From assembly GCA_038750655.1 (NCBI GenBank), contig JBCDGZ010000211.1, positions 1 through 9,625 of the forward strand: 9,625 nucleotides of DNA, in the 5' to 3' direction. The notes beneath the pieces are model-generated. The model saw only the letters and a list, made by a program, of their open reading frames with translations. It did no database searches and was not told where the DNA came from. Source of the stretch: JBCDGZ01 sp038750655. Lineage in GTDB: Bacteria > Bacteroidota > Bacteroidia > Chitinophagales > Saprospiraceae. The stretch's first letter is position 1, and every line of letters starts with the position of its first letter. Shown in pieces: positions 1 through 6,057 of this stretch. A program made the translations under genes and the position numbers.

Positions 1-1
1 A

Positions 2-607
2 TACAATGGGCAGCTGAGGTTAGTTGTGCAATACAATACTACTACGGAGGAGCGAAATATTCTGAGGGCTGTTGGTGATGAACAATCGATCAGGAACTAC
101 CGGAATGATATTGGCCTGATCACTCAGGGGCAGCGAAGGAGTAATATTTGGGCTAATACGGATGTCGAAAATGATCGCATTAGAAGGCTGCAACGGGATA
201 GCGATTTTCTGCTAAAAGTGTTTTATAAACCAGAATTTCCTGTAGAGCTTGTTAAGCTAGCTGATAAAATACTATTGTTCAACCATCCAGAAAAGGAACT
301 GCTCATTTATAATGATGGGATAGTAGAAGACGTACTAGAGATCGCATATATCCTGGATAAAAAGTGGTTAAAGCAATTGATTTGGGACGAATCAGGGGAG
401 AAAATCTATGGATTGTTCAAGCATAAGAAAGGGGTATCCTTGAGAGAGATCAACTGGAATACGGGGCAAACTGGACTGATACTGGTTATTGAGCAGCCGA
501 GCTACGAAGTAGACAGGATCATTTTATTTGACAATCATCTCTACTTTTCGAAAGTAAGCTCGTCGAGGAATGGAAAGCGCAAGGTGCTCATCAAGCAAAA
601 GATATAA
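2..607 (+). CDS. 3' end of a hypothetical beta-rich (propeller-like) protein, 5' partial
   Basis: The reading frame is open to the left edge, so this is most likely the C-terminal 201 residues of a longer protein. A GTG at 26 is the first alternative start, but the residues before it (YNGQLRLVV) read as normal coding sequence and nothing marks a start there. The last ~130 residues alternate short hydrophobic strands with turns (KILLFNHPEKELLIYND, then KIYGLFKHKKG, then RIILFDNHLYFSK). They resemble the C-terminal strands of a beta-propeller-like family common in Bacteroidota, where each blade reports a value and its label; this family call is from memory. No catalytic motif is visible. The stop is TAA at 605-607. 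The next gene lies 86 nt downstream on the same strand and could be co-transcribed or have its own promoter. Function unknown. Confidence 0.65.
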   Translation, partial: YNGQLRLVVQYNTTTEERNILRAVGDEQSIRNYRNDIGLITQGQRRSNIWANTDVENDRIRRLQRDSDFLLKVFYKPEFPVELVKLADKILLFNHPEKELLIYNDGIVEDVLEIAYILDKKWLKQLIWDESGEKIYGLFKHKKGVSLREINWNTGQTGLILVIEQPSYEVDRIILFDNHLYFSKVSSSRNGKRKVLIKQKI

Positions 608-693
608 GGCTTGATGTAGGGGAAAGGTAGTTGTAGTTATTGCAGCTTATCGTTATTTTTATTCTTCTAAGAACAACCTGATAAATCTTGCAA

Positions 694-1035
694 ATGGACC
701 CTTTAACAACTACTTTCATTACATCGGCTGTAGGTTTGATTTTTCTTATTGCGGGACTGTGGCAATATTATTATCCCCCCAAGCAAATCAATACTACTCA
801 TGGTTATCGAACCAGCAGCTCTACCAAGAGTCAACAGCGGTGGGACTTCGCTCAGCAATACTCTGGAAAACTGATGGCCAGGTATGGTCTGTTTTTGATC
901 CTCCTTGCCATCGCAATGCTGCTTATCGATCTAGATGAATTGATTCATATCCTACTGAGTATAGGCTTAGTCTTTGGGTTTTTAATTTTACTCATTCTGA
1001 AAACAGAGCAAGCGATTAAAAAACGGTTTGGCTAG
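694..1035 (+). CDS. SdpI-family small integral membrane protein
   Basis: A 113-residue membrane protein. Helix 1 is about residues 8-26. A cytosolic or periplasmic loop follows with the family signature GYRT (37-40), a Ser/Lys-rich stretch and RWDFAQQYS (49-57). Helices 2 and 3 are about 62-79 and 84-103, and the tail is basic (KKRFG). The GYRT...W.FA...S pattern is the hallmark of the SdpI family, named after the Bacillus subtilis immunity/signalling protein SdpI. Short stand-alone members are widespread and mostly uncharacterised, so an immunity role should not be assumed, and no toxin gene lies nearby. I chose ATG at 694; an in-frame TTG at 688 would add two residues. Upstream, TTG at 631 and TATTTTT at 654 have roughly the spacing of a Bacteroidota -33/-7 promoter, but the match is weak. 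The gene ends in a clear intrinsic terminator. Confidence 0.8.
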   Translation: MDPLTTTFITSAVGLIFLIAGLWQYYYPPKQINTTHGYRTSSSTKSQQRWDFAQQYSGKLMARYGLFLILLAIAMLLIDLDELIHILLSIGLVFGFLILLILKTEQAIKKRFG

Positions 1036-1036
1036 G

Positions 1037-1066
1037 GAAGGGGCATTATTCATTCCCCTTCTTTTT
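1037..1066 (+). terminator. Intrinsic terminator of the SdpI-family gene
   Basis: A 7-bp perfect stem GAAGGGG (1037-1043) pairs with CCCCTTC (1055-1061) across an 11-nt loop and is followed by five T residues (1062-1066). It starts 2 nt after the stop codon at 1033-1035. The loop contains the TAA stop of the convergent OmpA-family gene (complement of 1046-1048), so the terminator uses the 3' end of that gene. On the minus strand no T tract follows the stem, so it is expected to act on plus-strand transcripts. Confidence 0.8.
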
Positions 1067-2263
1067 CCCTTCCGGCGTCGCTTCGACCTTAATCACCTCA
1101 CCATCCATTACTTCCTTTAGCAGGTACTCTTCGGTAATGATGTCTTTGAGGCTTTTGTTGGCCAACGGATCAAGGGCGGTGAAGCCGACGATCTTCAGCT
1201 CGGTACGGCGGTTGAGCTGGTGTTTCTCCTCTGGGCAGGGGACACCGTTGTCGCATTTATTGGACAGCTGGGTTTCGCCGTAGCCCTTGTAGGTCAGGCG
1301 GCTGGGGTCGAGCTGGCCGTTTTCGACCAGGTAGTTGACTGCTGCTTCGGCTCTTTTTTGGGAGAGGTTGAGGTTGTAGGCATCGCGGCCACGGGAGTCG
1401 GTATGGGAGCCCATCTCGATGATCAGTTGTGGATTGTCATTGAGGACGGTAAAGAGTTTGTCTAGCTCGGCGGCCGCGTCGGGGCGGATGGCCCATTTAT
1501 CGTAGTCGTAGTAGATATTTTCGATTTCGAAGGTCTTGTTGAGTTCGGCGGGTTCCAGCTCGACGTTGGCTAGGAAGGTACCGATGTCGTGGCCGTGGGC
1601 CAGCACGTCGGTAACGCCGGGATCGACGATACCCAGGCCGTCGAAGCAGAGAATGCAGCTGTCGACGTCGACGTAGGCTTCAATGCGTTTGTTGAGGAAG
1701 CCTTCGCGGCGGATCATCAGGGTGTAGTGATTGCCTTTTTCGAAGGTGAAGCGGAAGTTGGGGTGGGGATAGTCCTTGAGGATCAATTCTTCCTTTCCCG
1801 TGGTATTATTAAAAACTTCAATGCGGGCACCTTCGATGGCGTCGACGATCGCTTCGGCTTTATTGGCCTCGGCGATGGTAACATCGAAGACATAGCCTGG
1901 TTTGCGTTCCATTTCTACCTTAATAAATACCTTACTGCTGTCCTTAGCCTGTACGGTAGAGACGATTTGCTCGGCCGGAAAAAAGTGTTTTTTTTCTGCA
2001 ATCAGTTCAAACTCCATCGCAGGAGGGACCTTTAAGACAAAGAGGCCATTTTTGTTGGATTTGCCTTGGGCGTAAATCTCCTGGCTTCCTTTTTTGAGTA
2101 GGGTAATTTTGACATTTCGCAGGTAACCTCTATTATCCTCCTCAAAGGCATAGCCTTCGATGGTTACCTGCTCTTGCGTTTCTTCTTGGGCCGTCAATTG
2201 AGGGCTTAGGGCCAGCAATAAGCAAATGAGGAATGAATTAAGCAATTTCATCTTGGACAACAT
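1046..2263 (-). CDS. OmpA-family outer-membrane protein with two N-terminal beta-sandwich-like domains
   Basis: 405 residues. A signal peptide covers about residues 5-25 (KLLNSFLICLLLALS, likely cut after LTA before QE), so the mature protein is exported. Residues ~33-118 resemble a carboxypeptidase-regulatory-like/CNA-B-like fold (VTIEGYAFEEDN, GKSNKNGLFVLKVPP). A second similar segment spans ~125-235. Residues ~248-358 are the OmpA C-terminal peptidoglycan-binding domain: YYDYDKWAIRPDA, GSHTDSRG (285-292), NLNLSQKRA (297-305), GYGE and NRRTEL. D289 and R304, 15 apart, match the Asp/Arg pair that binds diaminopimelate in OmpA. Two cysteine pairs are visible: C203/C206 and C337/C343. The tail (~363-405) is charged and low in complexity. 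The likely role is anchoring the outer membrane to peptidoglycan. ATG at 2263 is used; ATG at 2251 (MKLLNSF) is an equally good start. No transmembrane barrel is evident. Confidence 0.9.
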   Translation of the reverse strand: MLSKMKLLNSFLICLLLALSPQLTAQEETQEQVTIEGYAFEEDNRGYLRNVKITLLKKGSQEIYAQGKSNKNGLFVLKVPPAMEFELIAEKKHFFPAEQIVSTVQAKDSSKVFIKVEMERKPGYVFDVTIAEANKAEAIVDAIEGARIEVFNNTTGKEELILKDYPHPNFRFTFEKGNHYTLMIRREGFLNKRIEAYVDVDSCILCFDGLGIVDPGVTDVLAHGHDIGTFLANVELEPAELNKTFEIENIYYDYDKWAIRPDAAAELDKLFTVLNDNPQLIIEMGSHTDSRGRDAYNLNLSQKRAEAAVNYLVENGQLDPSRLTYKGYGETQLSNKCDNGVPCPEEKHQLNRRTELKIVGFTALDPLANKSLKDIITEEYLLKEVMDGEVIKVEATPEGKKKGNE

Positions 2264-2592
2264 TTAGAGTGAGCACATTCTTGGTAAAGGGAAACTGAAT
2301 AAGCAGTTTGTTCAATTCCCGTTGTATACGGGTACATTGAGAAAATGTTTAATATATCGCCTGCTTATTTGTGAATTTCCTAGTTGTAGGGAATGGCTCA
2401 CAGGTGATTTGTTCTGTTTGTTTTTAACGGTTGCTTCTAGATGGTTTCCAATAGAGAATAGGCCACGCAGGGCCTGCGTTTAGAGAGGTATTTTTAGAAC
2501 AGTTTAAGGTAAATAGGAGAAGAATAATGGGTCGTCTAATGAGTAGACTGCTATCTAATTGATGATCAAGTTGCTAAATAATTAGGAAAATG
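2264..2592. other. 329-nt intergenic region between pepT and the OmpA-family gene
   Basis: Both flanking genes run on the minus strand, so this stretch should hold the end of the pepT transcript and the promoter of the OmpA-family gene. I see no open gene and no T-tract terminator. Short dyads are present: CCCGT/ACGGG (2318-2322 with 2328-2332), GTCTA/TAGAC (2534-2538 with 2544-2548), and the stronger hairpin at 2465-2479 listed separately. No convincing Bacteroidota TTTG / TAnnTTTG promoter pair was found. Confidence 0.6.
2465..2479. repeat. Perfect GC-rich 6-bp hairpin
   Basis: ACGCAG (2465-2470) and CTGCGT (2474-2479) are perfect inverted repeats separated by GGC. The hairpin sits 113 nt beyond the pepT stop and about 200 nt before the OmpA-family start. 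Neither strand has a T run after it, so it is not a typical intrinsic terminator. It may still end or stabilise the pepT transcript, or it may be chance. Confidence 0.4.
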
Positions 2593-3837
2593 TCAAGCAT
2601 TCTCCTCCCAGATGCGGCAAATGTTGATGATGGTCTCCACAGCTTTCTCCATATCTTGGACGGAGACCCATTCGTGTTTGGAGTGAAAGGCGTGTTCTCC
2701 GGCGAAGATATTGGGGCAGGGGAGGCCCATGTAGGAGAGGCGCGAGCCGTCGGTTCCGCCGCGGATGCTGGACCGTTTGGGGGTAAGGCCGGTACGGCGG
2801 ATGGCCTCCAGGGCGTTTTCGACAATCTGCGGGTAGTTGTCCAACACCTGCTTCATATTGCGGTATTGTTCTTTGATTTCCAGCCGAGCTTTGGAGTTGG
2901 GATAATGGGCCATGACAGTATCGATGATGCCTTGCAGGAACTGGGCTTTTTCTTTGAGGCCTTCGTCGGCAAAGTCTCGAAGGATGAATTGGACTTTGGC
3001 CTGCTCGGTTTTGCCTTCGACGTTGGTGGGGTGGATGAAGCCTGCCTTGCCTTCGGTCGTCTCTGGCGAAAGCCGATCCTTCGGCAGTTGGGCGAGGAGG
3101 TCGGCGGCGATTTTGATCGCGCTCTCCAGCTTATCTTTGGCAAAGCCCGGGTGTGCGCTCACCCCGTCGATGATGATCGTGGCGGCATCGGCGGAGAAAG
3201 TCTCGTCTTCCATCGACCCTAATGCCTCTCCATCCACGGTATAGGCAAAGTCCGCCCCCAATTTTTCCAAATCCACCTTATCTACCCCGCGACCAATTTC
3301 TTCATCCGGCGTAAATAGGATTTTGATCGTACCGTGCTTAATCTCGGGATGTTGGATCAAATGGTGAACGGCATCCATGATTTCGGCCACTCCCGCCTTA
3401 TTATCTGCCCCCAGCAAAGTCGTTCCACTAGCGGTGATAATATCGTTGCCCAACTGGTCATTCAGATGCGGATGGTCCTCCCGGCGAATAATTTGACTCG
3501 GGTCATCCGGCAATACCAAATCCGCTCCATCGTAGTTTTGGTGTACCAGAGGCTTCACATCTTTCCCACTAGAATCCGGCGAGGTATCCATATGCGAACA
3601 AAAGCAGATCACCGGAACCTCCTTCTCTGTATTCGAAGGCAGGGTGCCATACACATAGCCATTTTCATCCATATGCGCATCCGAAATTCCCATCTCCAGC
3701 AGTTCTTGGACCAGCACTCTACCCAAGTCCTTTTGCTTCATCGTAGAAGGGCAGGTAGGAGAGGTGGGATCGGACTGGGTATCGATGGTTACGTAGTGGA
3801 GAAAACGCTCTTTGACGGTGTGTTGTATGGCTGCCAT
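2593..3837 (-). CDS. pepT: Peptidase T (tripeptide aminopeptidase, M20 family)
   Basis: 414 residues, close to the 408 of E. coli PepT. It is a cytoplasmic di-zinc aminopeptidase that removes the N-terminal residue from tripeptides (EC 3.4.11.4) and feeds free amino acids from peptide turnover. Family metal-site and catalytic residues are in order: H82 and D84 in SHMDTSP, D145 in GADNKAG, E179/E180 in PDEEIG, D202 in TVDGE, and H385 in FHSKHEW. The dimerisation (lid) domain around 210-325 contains SAHPG (228-231) with the His that reaches the partner active site. Substrate-binding RGGTDGSRLSYMGLPCPN starts at 359. No signal peptide is present, which fits a cytoplasmic enzyme. The start ATG at 3837 gives a normal family N-terminus. 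The gene is bounded upstream by a terminator and downstream by a 329-nt gap, so it is probably monocistronic; its promoter should lie in 3838-3883, where I see only weak matches. Confidence 0.95.
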   Translation of the reverse strand: MAAIQHTVKERFLHYVTIDTQSDPTSPTCPSTMKQKDLGRVLVQELLEMGISDAHMDENGYVYGTLPSNTEKEVPVICFCSHMDTSPDSSGKDVKPLVHQNYDGADLVLPDDPSQIIRREDHPHLNDQLGNDIITASGTTLLGADNKAGVAEIMDAVHHLIQHPEIKHGTIKILFTPDEEIGRGVDKVDLEKLGADFAYTVDGEALGSMEDETFSADAATIIIDGVSAHPGFAKDKLESAIKIAADLLAQLPKDRLSPETTEGKAGFIHPTNVEGKTEQAKVQFILRDFADEGLKEKAQFLQGIIDTVMAHYPNSKARLEIKEQYRNMKQVLDNYPQIVENALEAIRRTGLTPKRSSIRGGTDGSRLSYMGLPCPNIFAGEHAFHSKHEWVSVQDMEKAVETIINICRIWEENA

Positions 3838-3883
3838 GATCTTAGGTTTTTACTGCCCGCAATTTAACTATTTTTGGAGGAAT

Positions 3884-3923
3884 AAAAAATGTCCGCTCTG
3901 CCGATTAGGCCAAGAGCGGGCAT
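3884..3923 (-). terminator. Intrinsic terminator of the lipoprotein operon
   Basis: Read on the minus strand, an 11-bp stem (3923-3913 with 3899-3889, one G-U pair) encloses a 13-nt loop that can form an inner GGC/GCC helix, and is followed by a run of T (complement of A3884-A3888). It begins about 39 nt after the stop of the second lipoprotein gene. No T run follows on the plus strand. It separates the lipoprotein operon from pepT, whose start is only 46 nt further on. Confidence 0.85.
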
Positions 3924-3962
3924 GATCTTTCGTTGCTATATTATTCTTGAGTATTGTTTTGC

Positions 3963-4841
3963 TTATTCCAGTTTTTTAAATTCATATTGCAAGTGTTGAT
4001 TATCAAATACCTGCATTTGATTATTGTATAGCTCAATCTTAAAACCGCGATTGCTGGTATTGTAAACCATTATTTTATTCTTCCCCTTTTTGATGGTATA
4101 CAAGAGGAAATCTTGCTTCCAGCCAATTCGATAGATCGCAATAGAGTTGTCCGGCTCGTTGTGAACCAGTCGGTAGTGATTGTCAAGAACGATGGTGTTT
4201 TCTTCTATGCGGTAATGCCTTTTCCGCTTGCGCTTGCGCCACCTTATATTGTACTGATCCTTATCCTTTTGAGTAATTGACCAGATCGGCTTTTTGCTTC
4301 GTCGAGCGTAGTACATCGTCTGGTCATCAGTGGTAATTTCGTAGCGAAAGCGGCCATTTTGGAACACCCGCAGCGCATCTGATCGTTGCTCGCTTCTCGA
4401 ACATTGGTTACTCTTAATTCCCAAAAATCCATTCCTTTGATGACAAACCTCATCGTCCTTTTTTGTCCGGTAGGAAACCCTTCGGCCTCGCTTGACTTCG
4501 ATCACATAGTCCTCATCCTCGTTGATGTCGAATAATTGATCCACCCGAAAAGACAGGTTTCTATTCATATCGAAAAACAGTCCATTACCCAGGTCAAAAC
4601 CCATTGGGTGATAAGGAACATCGGATTCAGAGCGAATGCCATCATTTGGGCAATCCTCAGTGGTTTGTCGAATGACGTCCAACCGGAATTCGTCAAGGTG
4701 ATAGCTGGGTTGTAATGCTAAAGGAGATACCTTTGTGCTTCGCAAGGATTGGATTTCCTGCTTGTTCAATCGAGCGCACCCCGATAGTATAATCATCGCC
4801 AAAAGCAGGGTGCATTGTAGGGGCATTTTTACTGTTTTCAT
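3963..4841 (-). CDS. Putative lipoprotein of unknown function (paralog B, downstream gene)
   Basis: 292 residues. A type II signal peptide ends in lipobox LSGC with the lipidated cysteine at C22, so the protein should be anchored to the outer membrane or inner-membrane periplasmic face. The residues after C22 (ARLNKQE) do not match the acidic export signal of surface lipoproteins, so a periplasmic-facing location is more likely. The core HPMGFDLGNGLFFDMN (78-93) continues to NLSFRVD and EDEDYVIEV. A C-terminal block begins KGKNKI at 252. It is clearly a paralog of the upstream gene: 24 of 40 residues are identical around the core. C133 and C147 form a DDxxC-x13-C pair shared with the paralog. 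Residues 200-211 are a very basic patch (RWRKRKRKRHYR) absent from the paralog. The gene starts 16 nt after the paralog and ends before a strong terminator, so the two form an operon. I do not recognise the family. Confidence 0.8.
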   Translation of the reverse strand: MKTVKMPLQCTLLLAMIILSGCARLNKQEIQSLRSTKVSPLALQPSYHLDEFRLDVIRQTTEDCPNDGIRSESDVPYHPMGFDLGNGLFFDMNRNLSFRVDQLFDINEDEDYVIEVKRGRRVSYRTKKDDEVCHQRNGFLGIKSNQCSRSEQRSDALRVFQNGRFRYEITTDDQTMYYARRSKKPIWSITQKDKDQYNIRWRKRKRKRHYRIEENTIVLDNHYRLVHNEPDNSIAIYRIGWKQDFLLYTIKKGKNKIMVYNTSNRGFKIELYNNQMQVFDNQHLQYEFKKLE

Positions 4842-4857
4842 AAGCTTAAGAGGTTTA

Positions 4858-5712
4858 TTAAGAAATACGCTCCAATTCGTAATCCAGTTCGCCGTCCTTA
4901 AAAACCTTAAGTGTGTTTGCCGTTCGCTCGATCAAGTAGCCACGAAAATTGGCATCTCGAATAATCACCTTATTCTTTCCTTTCTGTAGATGATAAAGCA
5001 GCTTGCAATCTCCAAGTTCAATAGTATATATGGACAGCATCCGGCTTTCCGGATTTTTGTGGAGCATTATTTTTCCACTAATGGTGATCATATCCTGGTG
5101 GTGCTGTACAATCTGCTGATTGCCAGGCTTATGGATGACATATCTGGAGTCGTTAATTTTTTCGACAGTTGAGCGATTCGTATTTTTCTTATCCGCATTC
5201 CGGTAATGAATTTCATCAGACCGCCGGCTGACTTCGTATAGCAATTCCCCTTTGACGAAGACTTTGGAAACATCCTTGTCATGGTGCTGCTGCTTACAAT
5301 CGGCATAAGTAACCTCATCTTCCTCCGGCCATTCCTCACAAATCTGATCATCCACTCGACGCTTAAAAAAGACCCTTCCTTTTTCCTGTTGGGTGTACTT
5401 GATCAGGTAATCCTCTTGTTCCCCGATTTCCATCATCCGGTCCAAGCGAAAAAAGAGATTATCGTTGATGTCGACAAATAGTCCATTTCCCAGATCAAAG
5501 CCCAGCGGATGGTGGGGCTTTTTGAAACTGACCAGGCCGTCATCTATCATCAAATCGATGCGTAGATCATGGTGCAAGGTTTTTGGATGCAACTGCAAAG
5601 GGGCCAATACCTCGCTGTCGAGTTGAGTCGATTCGTTGAAGTAAAGAGGCTGCATGGCTGTTTGGCAGCCCATCAAGGTACACAGGACAATTAGAGCGAG
5701 GGCAGTTTTCAT
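4858..5712 (-). CDS. Putative lipoprotein of unknown function (paralog A, upstream gene)
   Basis: 284 residues. A short signal peptide (MKTALALIVLCTLMGC) ends in lipobox LMGC, with the lipidated cysteine at C16. The Met at the -2 lipobox position is tolerated but not ideal. The core HPLGFDLGNGLFVDIN (68-83) runs on to NLFFRLDRM and EQEDYLIKY, matching paralog B. The C-terminal block KGKNKVII...RGYLIE...VFKDGELDYELE (244-281) also matches. C125 and C139 form the same DDxxC-x13-C pair as in paralog B, which suggests a structural disulfide in the periplasm. Secondary structure looks mainly beta: many short alternating hydrophobic strands (VFVKGELLYEV, MLSIYTIE). No enzyme motif is visible. It is the first gene of the two-gene operon; a possible promoter lies at 5734-5766. 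No neighbour suggests a function. Confidence 0.8.
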   Translation of the reverse strand: MKTALALIVLCTLMGCQTAMQPLYFNESTQLDSEVLAPLQLHPKTLHHDLRIDLMIDDGLVSFKKPHHPLGFDLGNGLFVDINDNLFFRLDRMMEIGEQEDYLIKYTQQEKGRVFFKRRVDDQICEEWPEEDEVTYADCKQQHHDKDVSKVFVKGELLYEVSRRSDEIHYRNADKKNTNRSTVEKINDSRYVIHKPGNQQIVQHHQDMITISGKIMLHKNPESRMLSIYTIELGDCKLLYHLQKGKNKVIIRDANFRGYLIERTANTLKVFKDGELDYELERIS

Positions 5713-5733
5713 ACCTTAAGCATTATTTTGTTA

Positions 5734-5766
5734 AAAAGTTAGAGCTGCGCTTTTGTGTTAAAACAA
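5734..5766 (-). promoter_or_regulatory. Candidate Bacteroidota-type promoter of the lipoprotein operon
   Basis: On the minus strand TAACTTTT (complement of 5734-5741) matches the Bacteroidota -7 element TAnnTTTG in all but the last base, and TTG (complement of 5764-5766) lies 22 nt upstream as a possible -33 element. That spacing is slightly longer than usual. It would give a short leader before the ATG at 5712. The assignment rests on consensus matching only. Confidence 0.35.
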
Positions 5767-5870
5767 TTTGTGGTATATTGCTCTGGGTTTTTTATTTCGC
5801 CACTGTTAAGCCGAAGCAGTATTTCCCAGATTGATAGAGATATTGACTGCGTCTCATTGTGATATATGCT

Positions 5871-5901
5871 CTTTTTCTTTCGGAGGCCTAGAAAGAGAAA
5901 G
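5871..5901. repeat. 11-bp inverted repeat (pyrimidine/purine arms)
   Basis: CTTTTTCTTTC (5871-5881) and GAAAGAGAAAG (5891-5901) pair over 11 positions with one G-U/T wobble, around the 9-nt loop GGAGGCCTA. No T run follows the stem on either strand, so it is not an obvious terminator. Confidence 0.55.
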
Positions 5902-5926
5902 CGTGCCATCTTTAGAGTTGGACTTC

Positions 5927-5952
5927 TTGCCTGCCTGCCTGCCGGCAGGCAA
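5927..5952. repeat. TGCC tandem repeat with 16-bp palindrome
   Basis: Four tandem TGCC units (5928-5943) are followed by two GGCA units (5944-5951). The central 16 bp, TGCCTGCCGGCAGGCA (5936-5951), is a perfect palindrome. A second register is also possible: TTGCCTGCC (5927-5935) with GGCAGGCAA (5944-5952) around an 8-nt loop. The unequal unit number on the two arms looks like slippage. Similar TGCCTGCCGGCAGGCA palindromes are, from memory, frequent extragenic repeats in Bacteroidota genomes. Confidence 0.65.
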
Positions 5953-6011
5953 CCCTTACTGCAAGACCTGGCCGTTAATGGTCAAGTCTAAAATAAGAGC
6001 AGTGAGGGTTG
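5950..6011. repeat. Nested imperfect hairpin, REP-like or structured RNA candidate
   Basis: The outer stem is C plus AACCCTTACTGC (5950-5962) pairing with GCAGTGAGGGTT plus G (5999-6011): 13 bp with one wobble. Inside it AGAC (5964-5967) pairs with GTCT (5986-5989), and TGGCC (5969-5973) with GGTCA (5980-5984, one wobble) around the loop GTTAAT. An asymmetric A-rich internal loop (5990-5998) separates the two. The element abuts the TGCC palindrome, so the two may be one compound element. It could be a repetitive extragenic palindrome, a small MITE-like remnant, or the folded 3' end of the symporter mRNA. I see no other copy in this window. Confidence 0.5.
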
Positions 6012-6057
6012 GCGGTGGCGGCGTAGAGGGCGGGCCCTCCCCAAGCCCCTTCCTACA

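Larger units (their letters stand above)
5713..6057. other. 345-nt intergenic region rich in inverted repeats
   Basis: This lies between the symporter stop and the first lipoprotein gene, both on the minus strand. I find no credible gene on either strand; an open plus-strand frame from 5831 runs straight into the antisense of the symporter and has no protein-like features. The first ~110 nt next to the lipoprotein gene are AT-rich and promoter-like. The rest holds three separate hairpin-forming segments (5871-5901, 5927-5952, 5950-6011) and a GC-rich stretch with GAGGG/CCCTC (6026-6030 with 6035-6039). No T-tract terminator for the symporter is evident. Confidence 0.6.

Noticed and set aside
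694..1035. SdpI-family protein as an immunity protein of a toxin system
   Set aside because: No SdpC-like toxin, export or autorepressor gene is nearby, and stand-alone SdpI-like proteins are common without toxins.
1220..2035. Plus-strand open frames antisense to the OmpA-family gene
   Set aside because: Low-complexity Val/Gly/Ala/Asp-rich shadows; the signal peptide and OmpA motifs lie on the minus strand.
2590..3222. A 210-codon open frame on the plus strand, antisense to pepT
   Set aside because: It lies wholly inside the well-supported pepT gene on the other strand. The translation has no domain pattern and is explained by the GC-rich codon bias of pepT.
6026..6039. GAGGG/CCCTC dyad as the symporter terminator
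   Set aside because: The stem is only 5 bp and no T tract follows on the minus strand.
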